The notes beneath the pieces are model-generated. The model was not told where the DNA came from, ran no database searches, and worked only from the letters and a program-made list of their open reading frames with translations. A DNA stretch of 64,000 nt from Calliopsis andreniformis (lineage: Eukaryota > Arthropoda > Insecta > Hymenoptera > Andrenidae). A program made the position numbers and the translations under genes. The stretch covers positions 2,046,001-2,110,000 of the forward strand of contig NW_027480504.1 in the NCBI RefSeq assembly GCF_051401765.1. Reading direction: 5' to 3'. Positions 10,226 through 21,990 of this stretch are shown in pieces (the first letter of the stretch is position 1; each line of letters opens with the position of its first letter).

Positions 10226-11949
10226 CAGTCCTCAATCCTCAGTCATAAAGCCTCGAACCTCAATCTTCTACCGTCAGTCCTCGTACTCAATCCTCAAACC
10301 TCAATCCTCAATCCTCAATATTCAATCATCAATACTCAATCTTCAATCCTCAATCCTCAATCCTCAATCCTCAATCCTCAACCCTCAATATTCAACACAC
10401 AACCCTCAGCCATGAATCCTCAATCCTCAATCCTCATTCTTCAATCCTCAATACCCAATCCTCAATCTTCAATCCTCAATCATCAATCCTCAATTCTCAA
10501 TCCTCAATCCTCAATCCTCAGTTGTCAAACCTCAATCCCTGATCCTCTGCCCTCATCCTCAACCCTCAGTCTTCAATCCTCAGGCCTCAGTCCTCAAACC
10601 TCTCTCCTCAACCCTCAGACATCATCCTCAATCCTCAATCCTCAATCCTCAATCCTCAATCTTCAATCCCTAATACTCAATCTTCTATCCTCAATGCTCA
10701 GTCCTCAAACCTCAATCCTGAATCTTCAATACTCAACCTTCAAGCCTCAATCCTCTGTCCTCAATCCTCGATCCTCAATCTTCAATCCTCAATATCCAAT
10801 CTTCAATCCTCAATCCTCAATCCTCAATCCTCAAGCCTCAATTTTCAATCTTCAATCCTCAATCCTCAGAACTCAATCATCAATATTCAACCCTCAGTCC
10901 TCGTCCTCAATCCACAGCCCTCAATCGTCAATCCTCAATCTTCAATCATCAATATTCAATCTTCAATCCTCAATGCTCAATCCTCAATCCTCAATCCTCA
11001 ATCCTCAATCTTCAATCCTCAATCCTCAATCCTCAATCCTCAATCCTCAATCTTCAATCCTCAATGCTCAATCTTCAATCCTCAATCCTCAATCTTCAAT
11101 CCTGAATACTCAATCTTCAATCCTCAATCCTCAATCGTCAATCCTCAATCCTCAATCTTCGATCCTCAATACTCAATTTTCAATCCTCAATCCTCAATCC
11201 TCAATCCTCAATTCTCAATCCTCAATCCTCTGCCCTCAGTCCTCAAACCTCAATCCTCAACACTCAGCCATCGTCCTCCATCCTCAATCCTTAATCATCA
11301 ATCCTGAATCTTCAATCCTCAATATTCAATCATCAACCCTCAATCCTCAACACTCAATCCTCAATCCTCAATCCTCAGTGATCAATACTCAATCTTTAAT
11401 ACACAATCCTCAATCCTCAATCCTCAATCTTCAATCCTCAATCCTCAATCCTCAATCCTCAATCCTCAATCTTCAATCCCTAATACTCAATCTTCAATCC
11501 TCAATCCTCAGTCCCCAAACCTCAATCCTGAATCTTCAATACTCAACCTTCAAGCCTCAATCCCCAGTCCTCAATACTCAACCACCAATCCTCAATTCTC
11601 AATACTCAATAGAATATCCTGAATTCTCAGGACCCAATACTCAAACCTCAATCCTCAACCCTCAGCCCTCATCCTCCATCCTCAATCCTCAATCCTCAAT
11701 CCTCAATCCTCAGTCCTCAATCTTCAATCCTAGATCCTCAACCCTCAATTCTCAATCCTCATTCCTCAATCCTCATTCTTCAATCCTCAATACCCAATCC
11801 TCAATCCTCAATCCTCAATCTTCAATCCTCAATAATCAATCTCCAATACTACATCCTCAATTCCCAATCCTCAATCATTAATCCTCAATCTTCAATCCTC
11901 AATCGCCAGTCCTCAATCTTCAATCCTCAATGCTCAATCCTCAATCCTC
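10226..11949. repeat. 1.72-kb near-identical duplication, left copy
   Basis: It matches 13,460-15,183 at offset 3,234 bp (462x7). The ATG of CAGCCATGAATCC lies at 10,412 and 13,646, and the stop-free stretch after it has the same length in both. The only differences I noticed are CAATCTTCTACC against CAATCCTCTACC, CAGTTGTCAAACC against CAGTCGTCAAACC, and GGACCCAATAC against GGAGCCAATAC. The first 0.75 kb also matches 7,850-8,601. It contains a diverged copy of the domain B subunit at about 11,168-11,420. The longest open stretch of the window (10,214-11,881) lies here but is a repeat artefact. Confidence 0.9.
11168..11420. repeat. Domain-B-type subunit embedded in domain A
   Basis: The order CAATACTCAATTTTCAATCC, CTCTGCCCTCAGTCC, CAACACTCAGCC, CCTTAATCATCAATCC, AATATTCAATCATCAACCC, CAGTGATCAATACTC, CTTTAATACACAATCC matches 24,819-25,062 and every domain B copy. 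It differs at several positions (CTGCCC against CTGTCC, GCCATCGTCC against GCCCTCATCC). A second copy is at about 14,402-14,655 through the 1.72-kb duplication. Confidence 0.8.
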
Positions 11950-13459
11950 AAGCCTCAGTCCTCAATCCTCAATCCTCAATCCTCAAACCTCAATCCTCAA
12001 TATCCAATCTTCAATCCTCAATCCTCAACCCTCAATCCTCAATCCTCAACCCTCAGACATCATCCTCAATCCTTAATCCTCAATCCTCAATCCTCAACCT
12101 TCAATCCTCAATACTCAATCTTCAATCCTCAATCCTCGGCCCTCAAACCTCAATTCTGAATCCTCAATACTCAACCTTCAATCCCCAATCCTCAGTCCTC
12201 AGTACTCAACCATCAATCCTCAATTCTCAGTACTCAATAGAATATCCTGTATTCTCAGGATTCAATACTAAAACCTCAATCCTCAACCCTCAGCCCTCAT
12301 CCTCCATCATCAATCCTCAATCCTCAATCCTCAATCTTCAATCCTCAGTACTCAATATTCAATCCCCAATCCTCAATCCTCAATCCTCAATCCTCAATCC
12401 TCAATCCTCAACCCTCAACCCTCAATCCTCATTCCTCAAACCTCAATCCTCAACCCTCAGTCCTCATCCTCAATTCTCAATCCTCAATCCTCAATCCTCA
12501 ATCCTCAATCTTCAATCCTCACTATTCAATCCTCAATCCTCGATCCTCAGTCGTCAAACCTCAATCCCTGACCCTCTGCCCTCATCCTCAACTCTCAGTC
12601 TTTAATCCTCAGTCCTCAGTCCTCAAACCTCAATCCTCAACCCTCAGACATCATCCTCAATCCTCAATCCTCAATCCTCAATCCTCAATCCTCAATCTTC
12701 AATCCCTAATACTCAACCTTCAATCCTCAATCCTCAGTCCCCAAACCTCAATCCTGAATGTTCAATACTCATCCTTCAAGCCTCAATCCTCAGTCCTCAA
12801 TACTCAACCATCAATCCTCAATTCTCAATACTCAATAGAATATCCTGAATTCTCAGGACTCAATACTCAAACCTCAATCCTCAACACTCAGCCCTCATCC
12901 TCCATCCTCAATCCTCAATCTTCAACCCTCAATAATCAATCTCCAATCCTACATCCTCAATCCCCAATCCTCAATCCTTAATCCTCAATCTTCAATCCTC
13001 CATCGCCAGTCCTCAATCTTCAATCCTCAATGCTCAATCCTCAACCCTCAAGCCTCAGTCCTCAATCCTCAATCCTCAATCCTCAAACCTCAATCCTCAA
13101 CCGTCAGTCCTCGTCCTCAATCCTCAACCCTCAATCCTCAATGCCCAATCTTCAATCTCCAATCCTAGATCCTCAATCCTCAATCCTCAATCCCCAATCT
13201 TCAATCCTCAATAATCAATCTCCAATCCTAGATCCTCAATCCTCTATCCTCAATCCCCAATCTTCAATCCTCAATAATCAATCTCCAATCCTAGATCCTC
13301 AACCCTCAATCCTCAATCCTCAATCCTCAGTCCTCAATCCTAAGTCCTCAGTCCTCAAACCTCAATCCTCAACCCTCAGACATCATCCTCAATCCTTAAT
13401 CCTCAATCCTCAATCCTCAACCTTCAATCCTCAATACTCAATCTTCAATCCTCAATCCT
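11950..13459. repeat. Domain A spacer between the 1.72-kb copies
   Basis: It is built of already described blocks: 12,040-12,540 resembles 2,770-3,270, and 12,900-13,320 resembles 2,180-2,580 and 5,190-5,530, with the AATCAATCTCCAATCC/CTAGATCC unit repeated. Markers lie near 12,235 (variant CCTGTATTCTCAGG) and 12,833. No gene is visible. Confidence 0.7.
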
Positions 13460-15183
13460 CAGTCCTCAATCCTCAGTCATAAAGCCTCGAACCTCAATCC
13501 TCTACCGTCAGTCCTCGTACTCAATCCTCAAACCTCAATCCTCAATCCTCAATATTCAATCATCAATACTCAATCTTCAATCCTCAATCCTCAATCCTCA
13601 ATCCTCAATCCTCAACCCTCAATATTCAACACACAACCCTCAGCCATGAATCCTCAATCCTCAATCCTCATTCTTCAATCCTCAATACCCAATCCTCAAT
13701 CTTCAATCCTCAATCATCAATCCTCAATTCTCAATCCTCAATCCTCAATCCTCAGTCGTCAAACCTCAATCCCTGATCCTCTGCCCTCATCCTCAACCCT
13801 CAGTCTTCAATCCTCAGGCCTCAGTCCTCAAACCTCTCTCCTCAACCCTCAGACATCATCCTCAATCCTCAATCCTCAATCCTCAATCCTCAATCTTCAA
13901 TCCCTAATACTCAATCTTCTATCCTCAATGCTCAGTCCTCAAACCTCAATCCTGAATCTTCAATACTCAACCTTCAAGCCTCAATCCTCTGTCCTCAATC
14001 CTCGATCCTCAATCTTCAATCCTCAATATCCAATCTTCAATCCTCAATCCTCAATCCTCAATCCTCAAGCCTCAATTTTCAATCTTCAATCCTCAATCCT
14101 CAGAACTCAATCATCAATATTCAACCCTCAGTCCTCGTCCTCAATCCACAGCCCTCAATCGTCAATCCTCAATCTTCAATCATCAATATTCAATCTTCAA
14201 TCCTCAATGCTCAATCCTCAATCCTCAATCCTCAATCCTCAATCTTCAATCCTCAATCCTCAATCCTCAATCCTCAATCCTCAATCTTCAATCCTCAATG
14301 CTCAATCTTCAATCCTCAATCCTCAATCTTCAATCCTGAATACTCAATCTTCAATCCTCAATCCTCAATCGTCAATCCTCAATCCTCAATCTTCGATCCT
14401 CAATACTCAATTTTCAATCCTCAATCCTCAATCCTCAATCCTCAATTCTCAATCCTCAATCCTCTGCCCTCAGTCCTCAAACCTCAATCCTCAACACTCA
14501 GCCATCGTCCTCCATCCTCAATCCTTAATCATCAATCCTGAATCTTCAATCCTCAATATTCAATCATCAACCCTCAATCCTCAACACTCAATCCTCAATC
14601 CTCAATCCTCAGTGATCAATACTCAATCTTTAATACACAATCCTCAATCCTCAATCCTCAATCTTCAATCCTCAATCCTCAATCCTCAATCCTCAATCCT
14701 CAATCTTCAATCCCTAATACTCAATCTTCAATCCTCAATCCTCAGTCCCCAAACCTCAATCCTGAATCTTCAATACTCAACCTTCAAGCCTCAATCCCCA
14801 GTCCTCAATACTCAACCACCAATCCTCAATTCTCAATACTCAATAGAATATCCTGAATTCTCAGGAGCCAATACTCAAACCTCAATCCTCAACCCTCAGC
14901 CCTCATCCTCCATCCTCAATCCTCAATCCTCAATCCTCAATCCTCAGTCCTCAATCTTCAATCCTAGATCCTCAACCCTCAATTCTCAATCCTCATTCCT
15001 CAATCCTCATTCTTCAATCCTCAATACCCAATCCTCAATCCTCAATCCTCAATCTTCAATCCTCAATAATCAATCTCCAATACTACATCCTCAATTCCCA
15101 ATCCTCAATCATTAATCCTCAATCTTCAATCCTCAATCGCCAGTCCTCAATCTTCAATCCTCAATGCTCAATCCTCAATCCTC
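13460..15183. repeat. 1.72-kb near-identical duplication, right copy
   Basis: Partner of 10,226-11,949, with only a few single-base differences noticed. Left boundary: both copies share CAGTCATAAAGCCTCGAACC. Right boundary: after CAATGCTCAATCCTCAATCC the left copy continues CTCAAGCCTCAG and this one CTCAATGCTCAATCC. The high similarity against a background of more diverged blocks makes this one of the youngest events in domain A. Confidence 0.9.
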
Positions 15184-15960
15184 AATGCTCAATCCTCAAT
15201 GCTCAATCCTCAGTCCTCAATCCTCAGTCCTCAATCCTCAATCCTCAACCCTCAATCCTCATTCCTCAAACCTCAAACCTCACCCCTCAGTCCTCATCCT
15301 CAATTCTCAATCCTCAATCCTCAATACTCAATCCTCAATCCTCAATCTTCAATCCTCAATAATCAATCTCCAATCCTAGATCCTCAATCCACAATTTTCA
15401 ATCCTTAATCCTCAATCTTCAATCCTCAATCCCCAGTCTTCAATCTTCAATCCTCAATGCTCAATCCTCAGTCATAAATCTTCAAACCTCAATCCTCTAC
15501 CGTCAGTCCTCGTACTCAATCCTCAAACCTCAATCCTCAATCCTCAATATTCAATCATAAATACTCAATCTTCAATCCTCAATCCTCAATCCTCAATCCT
15601 CAATCCTCAACCCTCAATATTCAACACACAACCCTCAGCCATGAATCCTCAATCCTCAATCCTCATTCTTCAATCCTCAATACCCAATCCTCAATCTTCA
15701 ATCCTCAATCATCAATCCTCAATTCTCAATCCTCAATCCTCAATCCTCAGTCGTCAAACCTCAATCCCTGATCCTCTGCCCTCATCCTCAACCCTCAGTC
15801 TTCAATCCTCAGTCCTCAGTCCTCAAACCTCTCTCCTCAACCCTCAGACATCATCCTCAATCCTCAATCCTCAATCCTCAATCCTCAATCTTCAATCCCT
15901 AATACTCAATCTTCTATCCTCAATGCTCAGTCCTCAAACCTCAATCCTCAATACTCAATA
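15184..15960. repeat. Right edge of domain A, partial copy of 7,550-8,330
   Basis: It carries TCAGTCATAAATC, TCTACCGTCAGTCCTCG, CAGCCATGAATCC (15,641) and CCTGATCCTCTGCC in the same order as 7,560-8,330, 10,200-10,700 and 13,460-13,935. The string between CAATGCTCAATCC and TCAGTCATAAATC is shortened. It ends near 15,960, where a different block (CCTAAGTCCTCAAGCC) begins. Confidence 0.75.
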
Positions 15961-16600
15961 CTCTATCCTCAATCCTCAATCCTAAGTCCTCAAGCCTCAA
16001 ACCTCAATATTCAGCTGTCAATCCTCAAATCTCAAACCTCAATCCTCAACCCTCAGTCCTCAATCCTCAATCCTCAACCGTCAAACCTCAATGGTCAATC
16101 CTCACACCTCAACAATCAATCCTCAGCCCTTAATCCTCATTCCCCAATCCTCAATTCTCAATTCTCAAGAGAAAAACATCAATTCTCAGTTATCAACACT
16201 CAATCGTCAATCTTCAATCTTCAAATCTTAGTTCTCAAACATCAATCCTCAATACTCTCTCCTCAATCCTCAATCCTCAATCCTCAATCCTCATCCCTCA
16301 ATACTTAACCAGCAATTTTCAATCCTCAATCCTCAATCCTCAATCCTCGATCCTCAATCCTCAATTCTCAATCCTCAATCCTCAATCCTCAATCCTGAAC
16401 CTTCAATCCTCACCCTTCAATACCCAATCCTCAATCCTCAAACCTTAATTGTAAATCCTCAATCCAATATCGCCAATACTCAGTTTTCATTAGTCAATCC
16501 ACATTCTTCAGTCTTCAAATCCCAATCCTCAAACATAAATACTCAACACCCGATCCTCAACCCTCAGTCCTCAATCTTCAATCTTCAACCCTCAATCCTC
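15961..16600. repeat. Transition-zone block, left copy
   Basis: It matches 17,600-18,390. CCTAAGTCCT lies at 15,981 and 17,627 (offset 1,646) and AACCTTAATTGTAAATCC at 16,441 and 18,227 (offset 1,786), so the other copy holds 140 bp (20x7) more. It includes unusual strings for the array: TTCTCAAGAGAAAAACATC, CCAATATCGCCAATACTC and TTTTCATTAGTCAATCC. Confidence 0.82.
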
Positions 16601-17599
16601 AATCTTCAATCCCCAATACTCAACCCTCAATCTTCAATCCTCTATCCTCAATCCTCAATCATCAATCCTGTATACTCAATCCTCAATCCTCAATCCTCGA
16701 TCCTCATTCCTCGATACTCAATCCACTATCCTCAATACCCAATCCTCAATCCTCAATCGTCAATCCTCAAACATCAATCCTCAATCTTCAATCCCTAATA
16801 CTCAATCTTCAATCCTCAATCCTCAGTGCTCAACCCTCAATCCTGAATCTTCAATACTCAACCTTCAAGCCTCAATCCTCAGTCCTCAATCCTCGATCCT
16901 CAATCTTCAATCCTCAATATCCTATCTTCAATCCTCAATCCTCAATCCTCAATCCTCAATATTCAATCATCAATACTCAATCTTCAATCCTCAATCCTCA
17001 ATCCTCAATCCTCAATCCTCAATCCTCCGACCTGAAGCATCAATCCTCAATATTCAATTGCCAATCCTCAAATCTCAAACCTCAATCCTCAACCCTCAGT
17101 CCTCAACCTACACTCCTCAATCGTCAATCCTCAATCGTCAATCCTCTCACATCAACCATCAATCCTCAACCCTTATTCCTCAATCCCCAATTATCAATTC
17201 TCAATTCTCAAGAGAAAAACCTCAATTCTCAGTTTTCAATACTCAATCCTCAATCCTCAATCCTCAATCCTCAATCCTCAGTCCTCAATCTTCAACCCTC
17301 AATCCTCAATACTCAACCCTCAGTAATCAATCCTCAATCCTCAATCCTCAATCCTCAATTCTCAATTCTCAAGTGAAAAACCTCAATTCTCAGTTTTCAA
17401 TACTCAACACTCAATCTTCAATTTTCAAATCTCAGTCCACAGACATCAATACTCATCACTCTGTTTTCAACACTCAGTCCTCAATCTTCAATCATCAATC
17501 CCCAATCCTTAATCTTCAATCCTCAATCCTCAATCCTCAACCCTCAATCCTCAACCCTTCTATCCTCGATCCTCAATCCTCAATCTTCAATACTCAATA
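16601..17599. repeat. Transition-zone spacer
   Basis: A mixture of heptamer variants. 16,790-16,930 resembles domain A (CTTCAATCCCTAATACTC, CCTTCAAGCCTC). 17,030-17,230 carries CCGACCTGAAGCATC, also found near 20,010 and 20,094. AGAGAAAAACC or AGTGAAAAACC occurs near 17,210 and 17,371. No gene is visible. Confidence 0.65.
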
Positions 17600-18390
17600 C
17601 TCAATACTCTATCCTCAATCCTCAATCCTAAGTCCTCAAGCCTCAACCCTTATTATTCAGCTGTCAATCCTCAAATCTCAAACCTCAAACCTCAACCCTC
17701 AGTCCTCAATCCTCAATCCTCAATCGTCAAACCTCAATGGTCAATCCTCACACCTCAACAATCAATCCTCAGCACTTAATCCTCATTCCCCAATCCTCAA
17801 TTCTCAATTCTCAAGAGAAAAACCTCAATTCTCAGTTATCAACACTCAATCGTCAATCTTCAATCTTCAAATCTTAGTTCTCAAACATCAATCCTCAATA
17901 CTCTCTCCTCAATCCTCAATCCTCAATCCTCAATCCTCATCCCTCAATACTTAACCAGCAATTTTGAATCCTCAATCCTCAATCCTCAATCCTCGATCCT
18001 CAATCCTCAATTCTCAATTCTCAATCCTCTAACCTCGATCCTCAATCCACAATTCTCAATCCTCAAACTTCAACCCTCGGTCATCAATCCTCAAACCGCA
18101 ATACTCTATCCTCAACCTTCGATCCTCAATCCTCGACCCTCTATCCTTAATTCTCAATCCTCAATCCTCAATCCTCAATGCTGAACCTTCAATCCTCACC
18201 CTTCAATACCCAATCCTCAATCCTCAAACCTTAATTGTAAATCCTCAATCCAATATCGCCAATACTCAGTTTTCATTAGTCAATCCACATTCTTCAGTCT
18301 ATAAATCCCAATCCTCAAACATAAATACTCAACACCCGATCCTCAACCCTCAGTCCTCAATCTTCAATCTTCAACCCTCAATCCTCAATC
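17600..18390. repeat. Transition-zone block, right copy with 140-bp extra segment
   Basis: Partner of 15,961-16,600. The extra 140 bp lies at roughly 18,010-18,150 and includes CTCTAACCTCGATCC, CCCTCGGTCATC and CTCAAACCGCAATACTC. Because 140 is 20 units, heptamer phase is preserved; the segment may be inserted here or deleted from the left copy. Confidence 0.78.
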
Positions 18391-20160
18391 CTCAATCCCC
18401 AATCTTCAATCCTCAATAATCAATCTCCAATCCTAGATCCTCAATCCTCAATCCTCAATCCCCAATCTTCAATCCTCAATAATCAATCTCCAATCCTAGA
18501 TCCTCAACCCTCAATCCTCAATCCTCAATCCTCAATCCTCATTCTTCAATCCTCAATACCCAATCCTCAATCATCAATCCTCTATCAACAATCCTTAATT
18601 CTCAATCCTCAATCCTCAGTCCTCAGCCGTCAAACCTCAATCCCCGTCCCTCAGCCCTCATCCTCAATCCTCAGTCCTCAATCCTCAGTCCTCAGTCCTC
18701 AAACCTCAACCCTCAAACCTCAGACATCATCCTCAATACTCAATCCTCAATGCTCAATCCTCAATCTTCAATTCTCAATACTCAATCTTCAATCCTCAAT
18801 CGTCAGTCCTCAAACCTCATTTCTGAATCCTCAATACTCAACCTTCAATCCTCAATGCTCAGTCCTCAGTACTCAACCATCAATCCTCAATTCTCAATAC
18901 TCAATAGAATATCCTGAATTCTCAGGATTCAATACTCAAACCTCAATCCTCAACCCTCAGCCCTCATCCTCCATCATCAATCCTCAATCCTCAATCCTCA
19001 TTCTTCAATCATCAGTACTCAGTATTCAATCCCCAATCCTAAATCCTCAATCCTCAATCCTCAATCCTCAATCCTCAATCCTCAACCCTCAATCCTCATT
19101 CCTCAAACCTCAATCCTCAACCCTCAGTCCTCATCCTCAATTCTCAATCCTCAATCCTCAATCCTCAATCCTCAATCTTCAATCCTCAATATTCAATCAT
19201 CAACCCTCAATCCTCAATCCTCAATCCTCAGTGATCAATACTCAATCTTTAATACACAATCCTCAATCCTCAATCCTCAATCCTCATTTCTCAAACCTCA
19301 ATCCTCAACCCTCAGTCCTCATCCTCAATTCTCAATTCTTAATCCTCAAACATCAATCCTCAATCTTCAATCCTCAATAATCAATCTCCAATTCTAGATC
19401 CTCAATCCTCAATCCTCAATCCTCAATCTGCTATCCTCAATAATCGATCTCCAATCCTAGATCCTCAATCCTCAATCCTCAATCCTCAATCCCCATTCTT
19501 CAATCCTCAATACCCAATCCTCAATCTTCAATCCTCAATCATCAATCCTCAATTCTCAATCCTCAATCCTCAATCCTCAGTCGTCAAACCTCAATCCCTG
19601 ACCCTCTGCCCTCATCCTCAACCCTCAGTCTTTGATCCTCAGTCCTCAGTCCTCAAACCTCAATCCTCAACCCTCAGACATCATCCTCAATCCTCAATCC
19701 TCAATCCTCAATCCTCAATCCTCAATCTTCAATCCCTAATGCTCAATCTTCAATCCTCAATCCTCAGTCCCCAAACCTCAATCCTGAATGTTCAATACTC
19801 ATCCTCAATACTCAATCCTCAATCCTCGATCCTCAATCTTCAATCCTCAATATCCAATCTTCAATACTCAACCCTCAATCCTGAATCCTCAATCCTCCGT
19901 CCTCAATCCTCAACCCTCAATCCTCAATGCTCAATCCTCAATACTCAACCCTCAATCCTCAATCCTCAATCCTCAAACTTCAATCCCCAATCCTCAATCC
20001 TCAATCCTCCGACCTGAAGCCTCAATCCTCAATATTCAATTGTCAATCCTCAAATCTCAAACCTCAATCCTCAATCCTCAATCCTCAATCCTCCGACCTG
20101 AAGTATCAACCCTCAATATTCAGTTGCCAATCCTCAAATCTCAAACCTCAATCCTCAATC
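18391..20160. repeat. Transition zone: domain A-like and B-like islands
   Basis: 18,395-18,620 repeats the CAATCTCCAATCCTAGATCC block of 2,400-2,600. A hairpin marker with the GGATTC ending lies at 18,902-18,930. 19,185-19,420 matches the domain B subunit (TCAATCATCAACCC, CAGTGATCAATACTC, CTTTAATACACAATCC, CTCCAATTCTAGATCC). 19,500-19,740 again resembles domain A (8,060-8,310). Around 19,990-20,160 the string CCGACCTGAAG appears twice about 84 bp apart in a short tandem duplication. No gene is visible. Confidence 0.7.
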
Positions 20161-20500
20161 CTCAATCCTCAACATTTAATGCTCAATCCTCGATCCTCAA
20201 TCCTCAGTCATTAATTATCAATCCTCAATATTCAATCCTCAATCCTCAGACCTCAAGCCTCAACACTCAATATTCAATTGTCAATCATAAACTCACAGCA
20301 CTCAAACCTCACCCCTCAGTCCTCAATCCTCAGTCCTCAATCATCAACCGTCAATCATCAATACTCAATCTTCAATCCTCATTACTCAATCCTCAACCCT
20401 TAAACGTCAACCCTCAGTATTCAACCCTCAGTCATCAATCCTCAACCCTCAATCATCAATTCTCAATCCTCAATCTTCAATCCTCAACAGTCAATCCTCA
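20161..20500. repeat. Dispersed CAACATTTAATGCTC block, copy 1
   Basis: AACATTTAATGCTC at 20,171 is followed by CAGTCATTAATTATCAATCC, CAATTGTCAATCATAAACTC and ACAGCACTCAAACCTCACCC. The same order recurs from 23,264, 34,808 and 40,265. A shorter version (CAATTG(T)TAATCATAAACTC onward) occurs near 24,272, 42,166 and 48,768. ATAAACTCACAGCACTC is among the least heptamer-like stretches of the window and is a good probe. Confidence 0.85.
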
Positions 20501-21340
20501 ATGCTCAATCCTCTATCCTCAATCCTCAATCCTCAACCTTCAATCCTCAATACTCAATCTTCAATCCTCGATCCTCAGCCCTCAAACCTCAATTCTGAAT
20601 CCTCAATACTCAACCTTCAATCCTCAATCCTCAATCCTCAATCCTCAATCCTCATTCTTCAATCCTCAATACACAATCCTCAATCTTCAGTCCACAATCC
20701 TCGATCCTCAATCCTCAACCCCCAATCTTCAATACTCAATACCCAATCTTCAATCCTCAACCCTCAGTCCTCAAACCTCAATCCTCAACCGTCAGTCCTC
20801 GTCCTCAATCGTCAACCCTCAATCCTGAATCCTCAATCTTCAATCCTCAATACTCAATATTCAATACTCAATCCTCAATCTTCAATCCTCAATCTTCAAT
20901 CCTCAATCCTCAATCCTCAATCCTTAATCCTCATTCTTCAATCCTCAATACCCAATCCTCGATCTTCAATCCTCAGTCCTCAATCCTCAATTCTCAATCC
21001 TCAATCCTCAGTCCTCAGTCCTCAAACCTCAATCCTCAACTACAGCCCTCATCCTCAAACCACAATCCTCAATCCTCAATCCTCAATCTTCAACCCTCAA
21101 TACTCAACCTTCAATAATCAATCCTCAATTCTCAATCCTCAATACTCAATCCTCAATCGTCAGTCCTCAATCCCCAATCCTCAATCTTCAGTCCACAATC
21201 CTCAATACTCAATCCTCAACCCTCAATCTTCAATACTCAATACTCAATCTTCAATCCTCAATCCTCAATCCTCAACCCTCAATCCTCAGTCCTCAAACCT
21301 CAATCCCGAATCCTCAATCCTGAATCCTCAATCTTCAGCC
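20501..21340. repeat. Transition-zone heptamer block
   Basis: Plain array with variants CAGTCCACAATCC, CAATACCCAATCC and CAACCGTCAGTCCTCG. Parts resemble 22,160-22,450 and 62,170-62,760. No gene is visible. Confidence 0.65.
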
Positions 21341-21990
21341 CTCAGTCCTCAAAGATCAATTGTCAATCCTCAATCCTCAATAGAATATCCTCAATTCACA
21401 GTTTTCAATACTGAACCCCATTCTTCAATCTTCAAATCTCAATCCACAAACATCAATTCTCATCACTCAACCATCAACACCAAGTCCTCAATCTTCAATC
21501 CTCAATCCTCAATCCTCAATCTTCAATCCTCAAAACTCAATACTCAATCCTCAATTCTCAGTCCTCAATACTCAATCCTCTATCCTCAATCGTCAATCCA
21601 CAATCCCCAATCCTCAACCTTCAATCCTCAATCCTCAATCCTCACTCCTCAATCCTCAATATTCAACACACAACCCTCAACCATCAATCCTCTATTCTCA
21701 ATACTCAATAGAATATCCTGAGTTCTCATGGTTCAATACTCAATCCACAAAATTCAATAATCAAATCTCAATCCTCAAACATCAATTCTCAACACTCAAT
21801 CCTCAATACTCAGTCCTCTCTCTTCAATCCTCCATCCTCAATCCTCAACCCTCAATTCTCAGTCATCAATACTCAATCTGCAATACTCAATCCTCAATCC
21901 TCAATCCTCAATTCTCAACCCTCAATCCTCATTCCTCAAACCTCAATCCTCAACCCTCAGCCCTCATCCTCAATTCTCAATTCTCAATCC
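21341..21990. repeat. Block shared with the far right end of the window
   Basis: It matches about 63,186-63,860, some 41.8 kb away. Shared rare strings include AATCAATTGTCAATCC, AATATCCTCAATTCACAG, ATACTGAACCCCAT, CATCACTCAACCATCA, CTCATGGTTCAATAC, AATTCAATAATCAA and CAGTCCTCTCTCTTC. A partial third copy is at 60,130-60,500. The similarity is high but not exact. Confidence 0.82.

Noticed and set aside
11350..11410. CENP-B box or similar known centromere motif
   Set aside because: No string resembling the CENP-B box core (TTCG...CGGG) was seen. CGGG is essentially absent on this G-poor strand and CCCG occurs only in isolated variants.
10214..11881. 555-codon forward open frame (and others such as 13,646-15,115, 60,662-61,951 and 7,839-8,849) as protein-coding genes
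   Set aside because: The predicted products are only permutations of SILNPQS, which all three frames encode equally. Overlapping frames give near-identical peptides, starts are arbitrary CAATGCTC/CCATGAATCC variants, and no promoter, splice site, poly(A) context or codon-position bias is seen.
16160..16185. TTCTCAAGAGAAAAAC strings as a functional hairpin or terminator
   Set aside because: TTCTCAAGAGAA is a short palindrome followed by A residues, but there is no gene upstream. It recurs only in the duplicated blocks at 16.2, 17.2 and 17.8 kb (with a broken form at 17.37 kb), so it is treated as a variant string.
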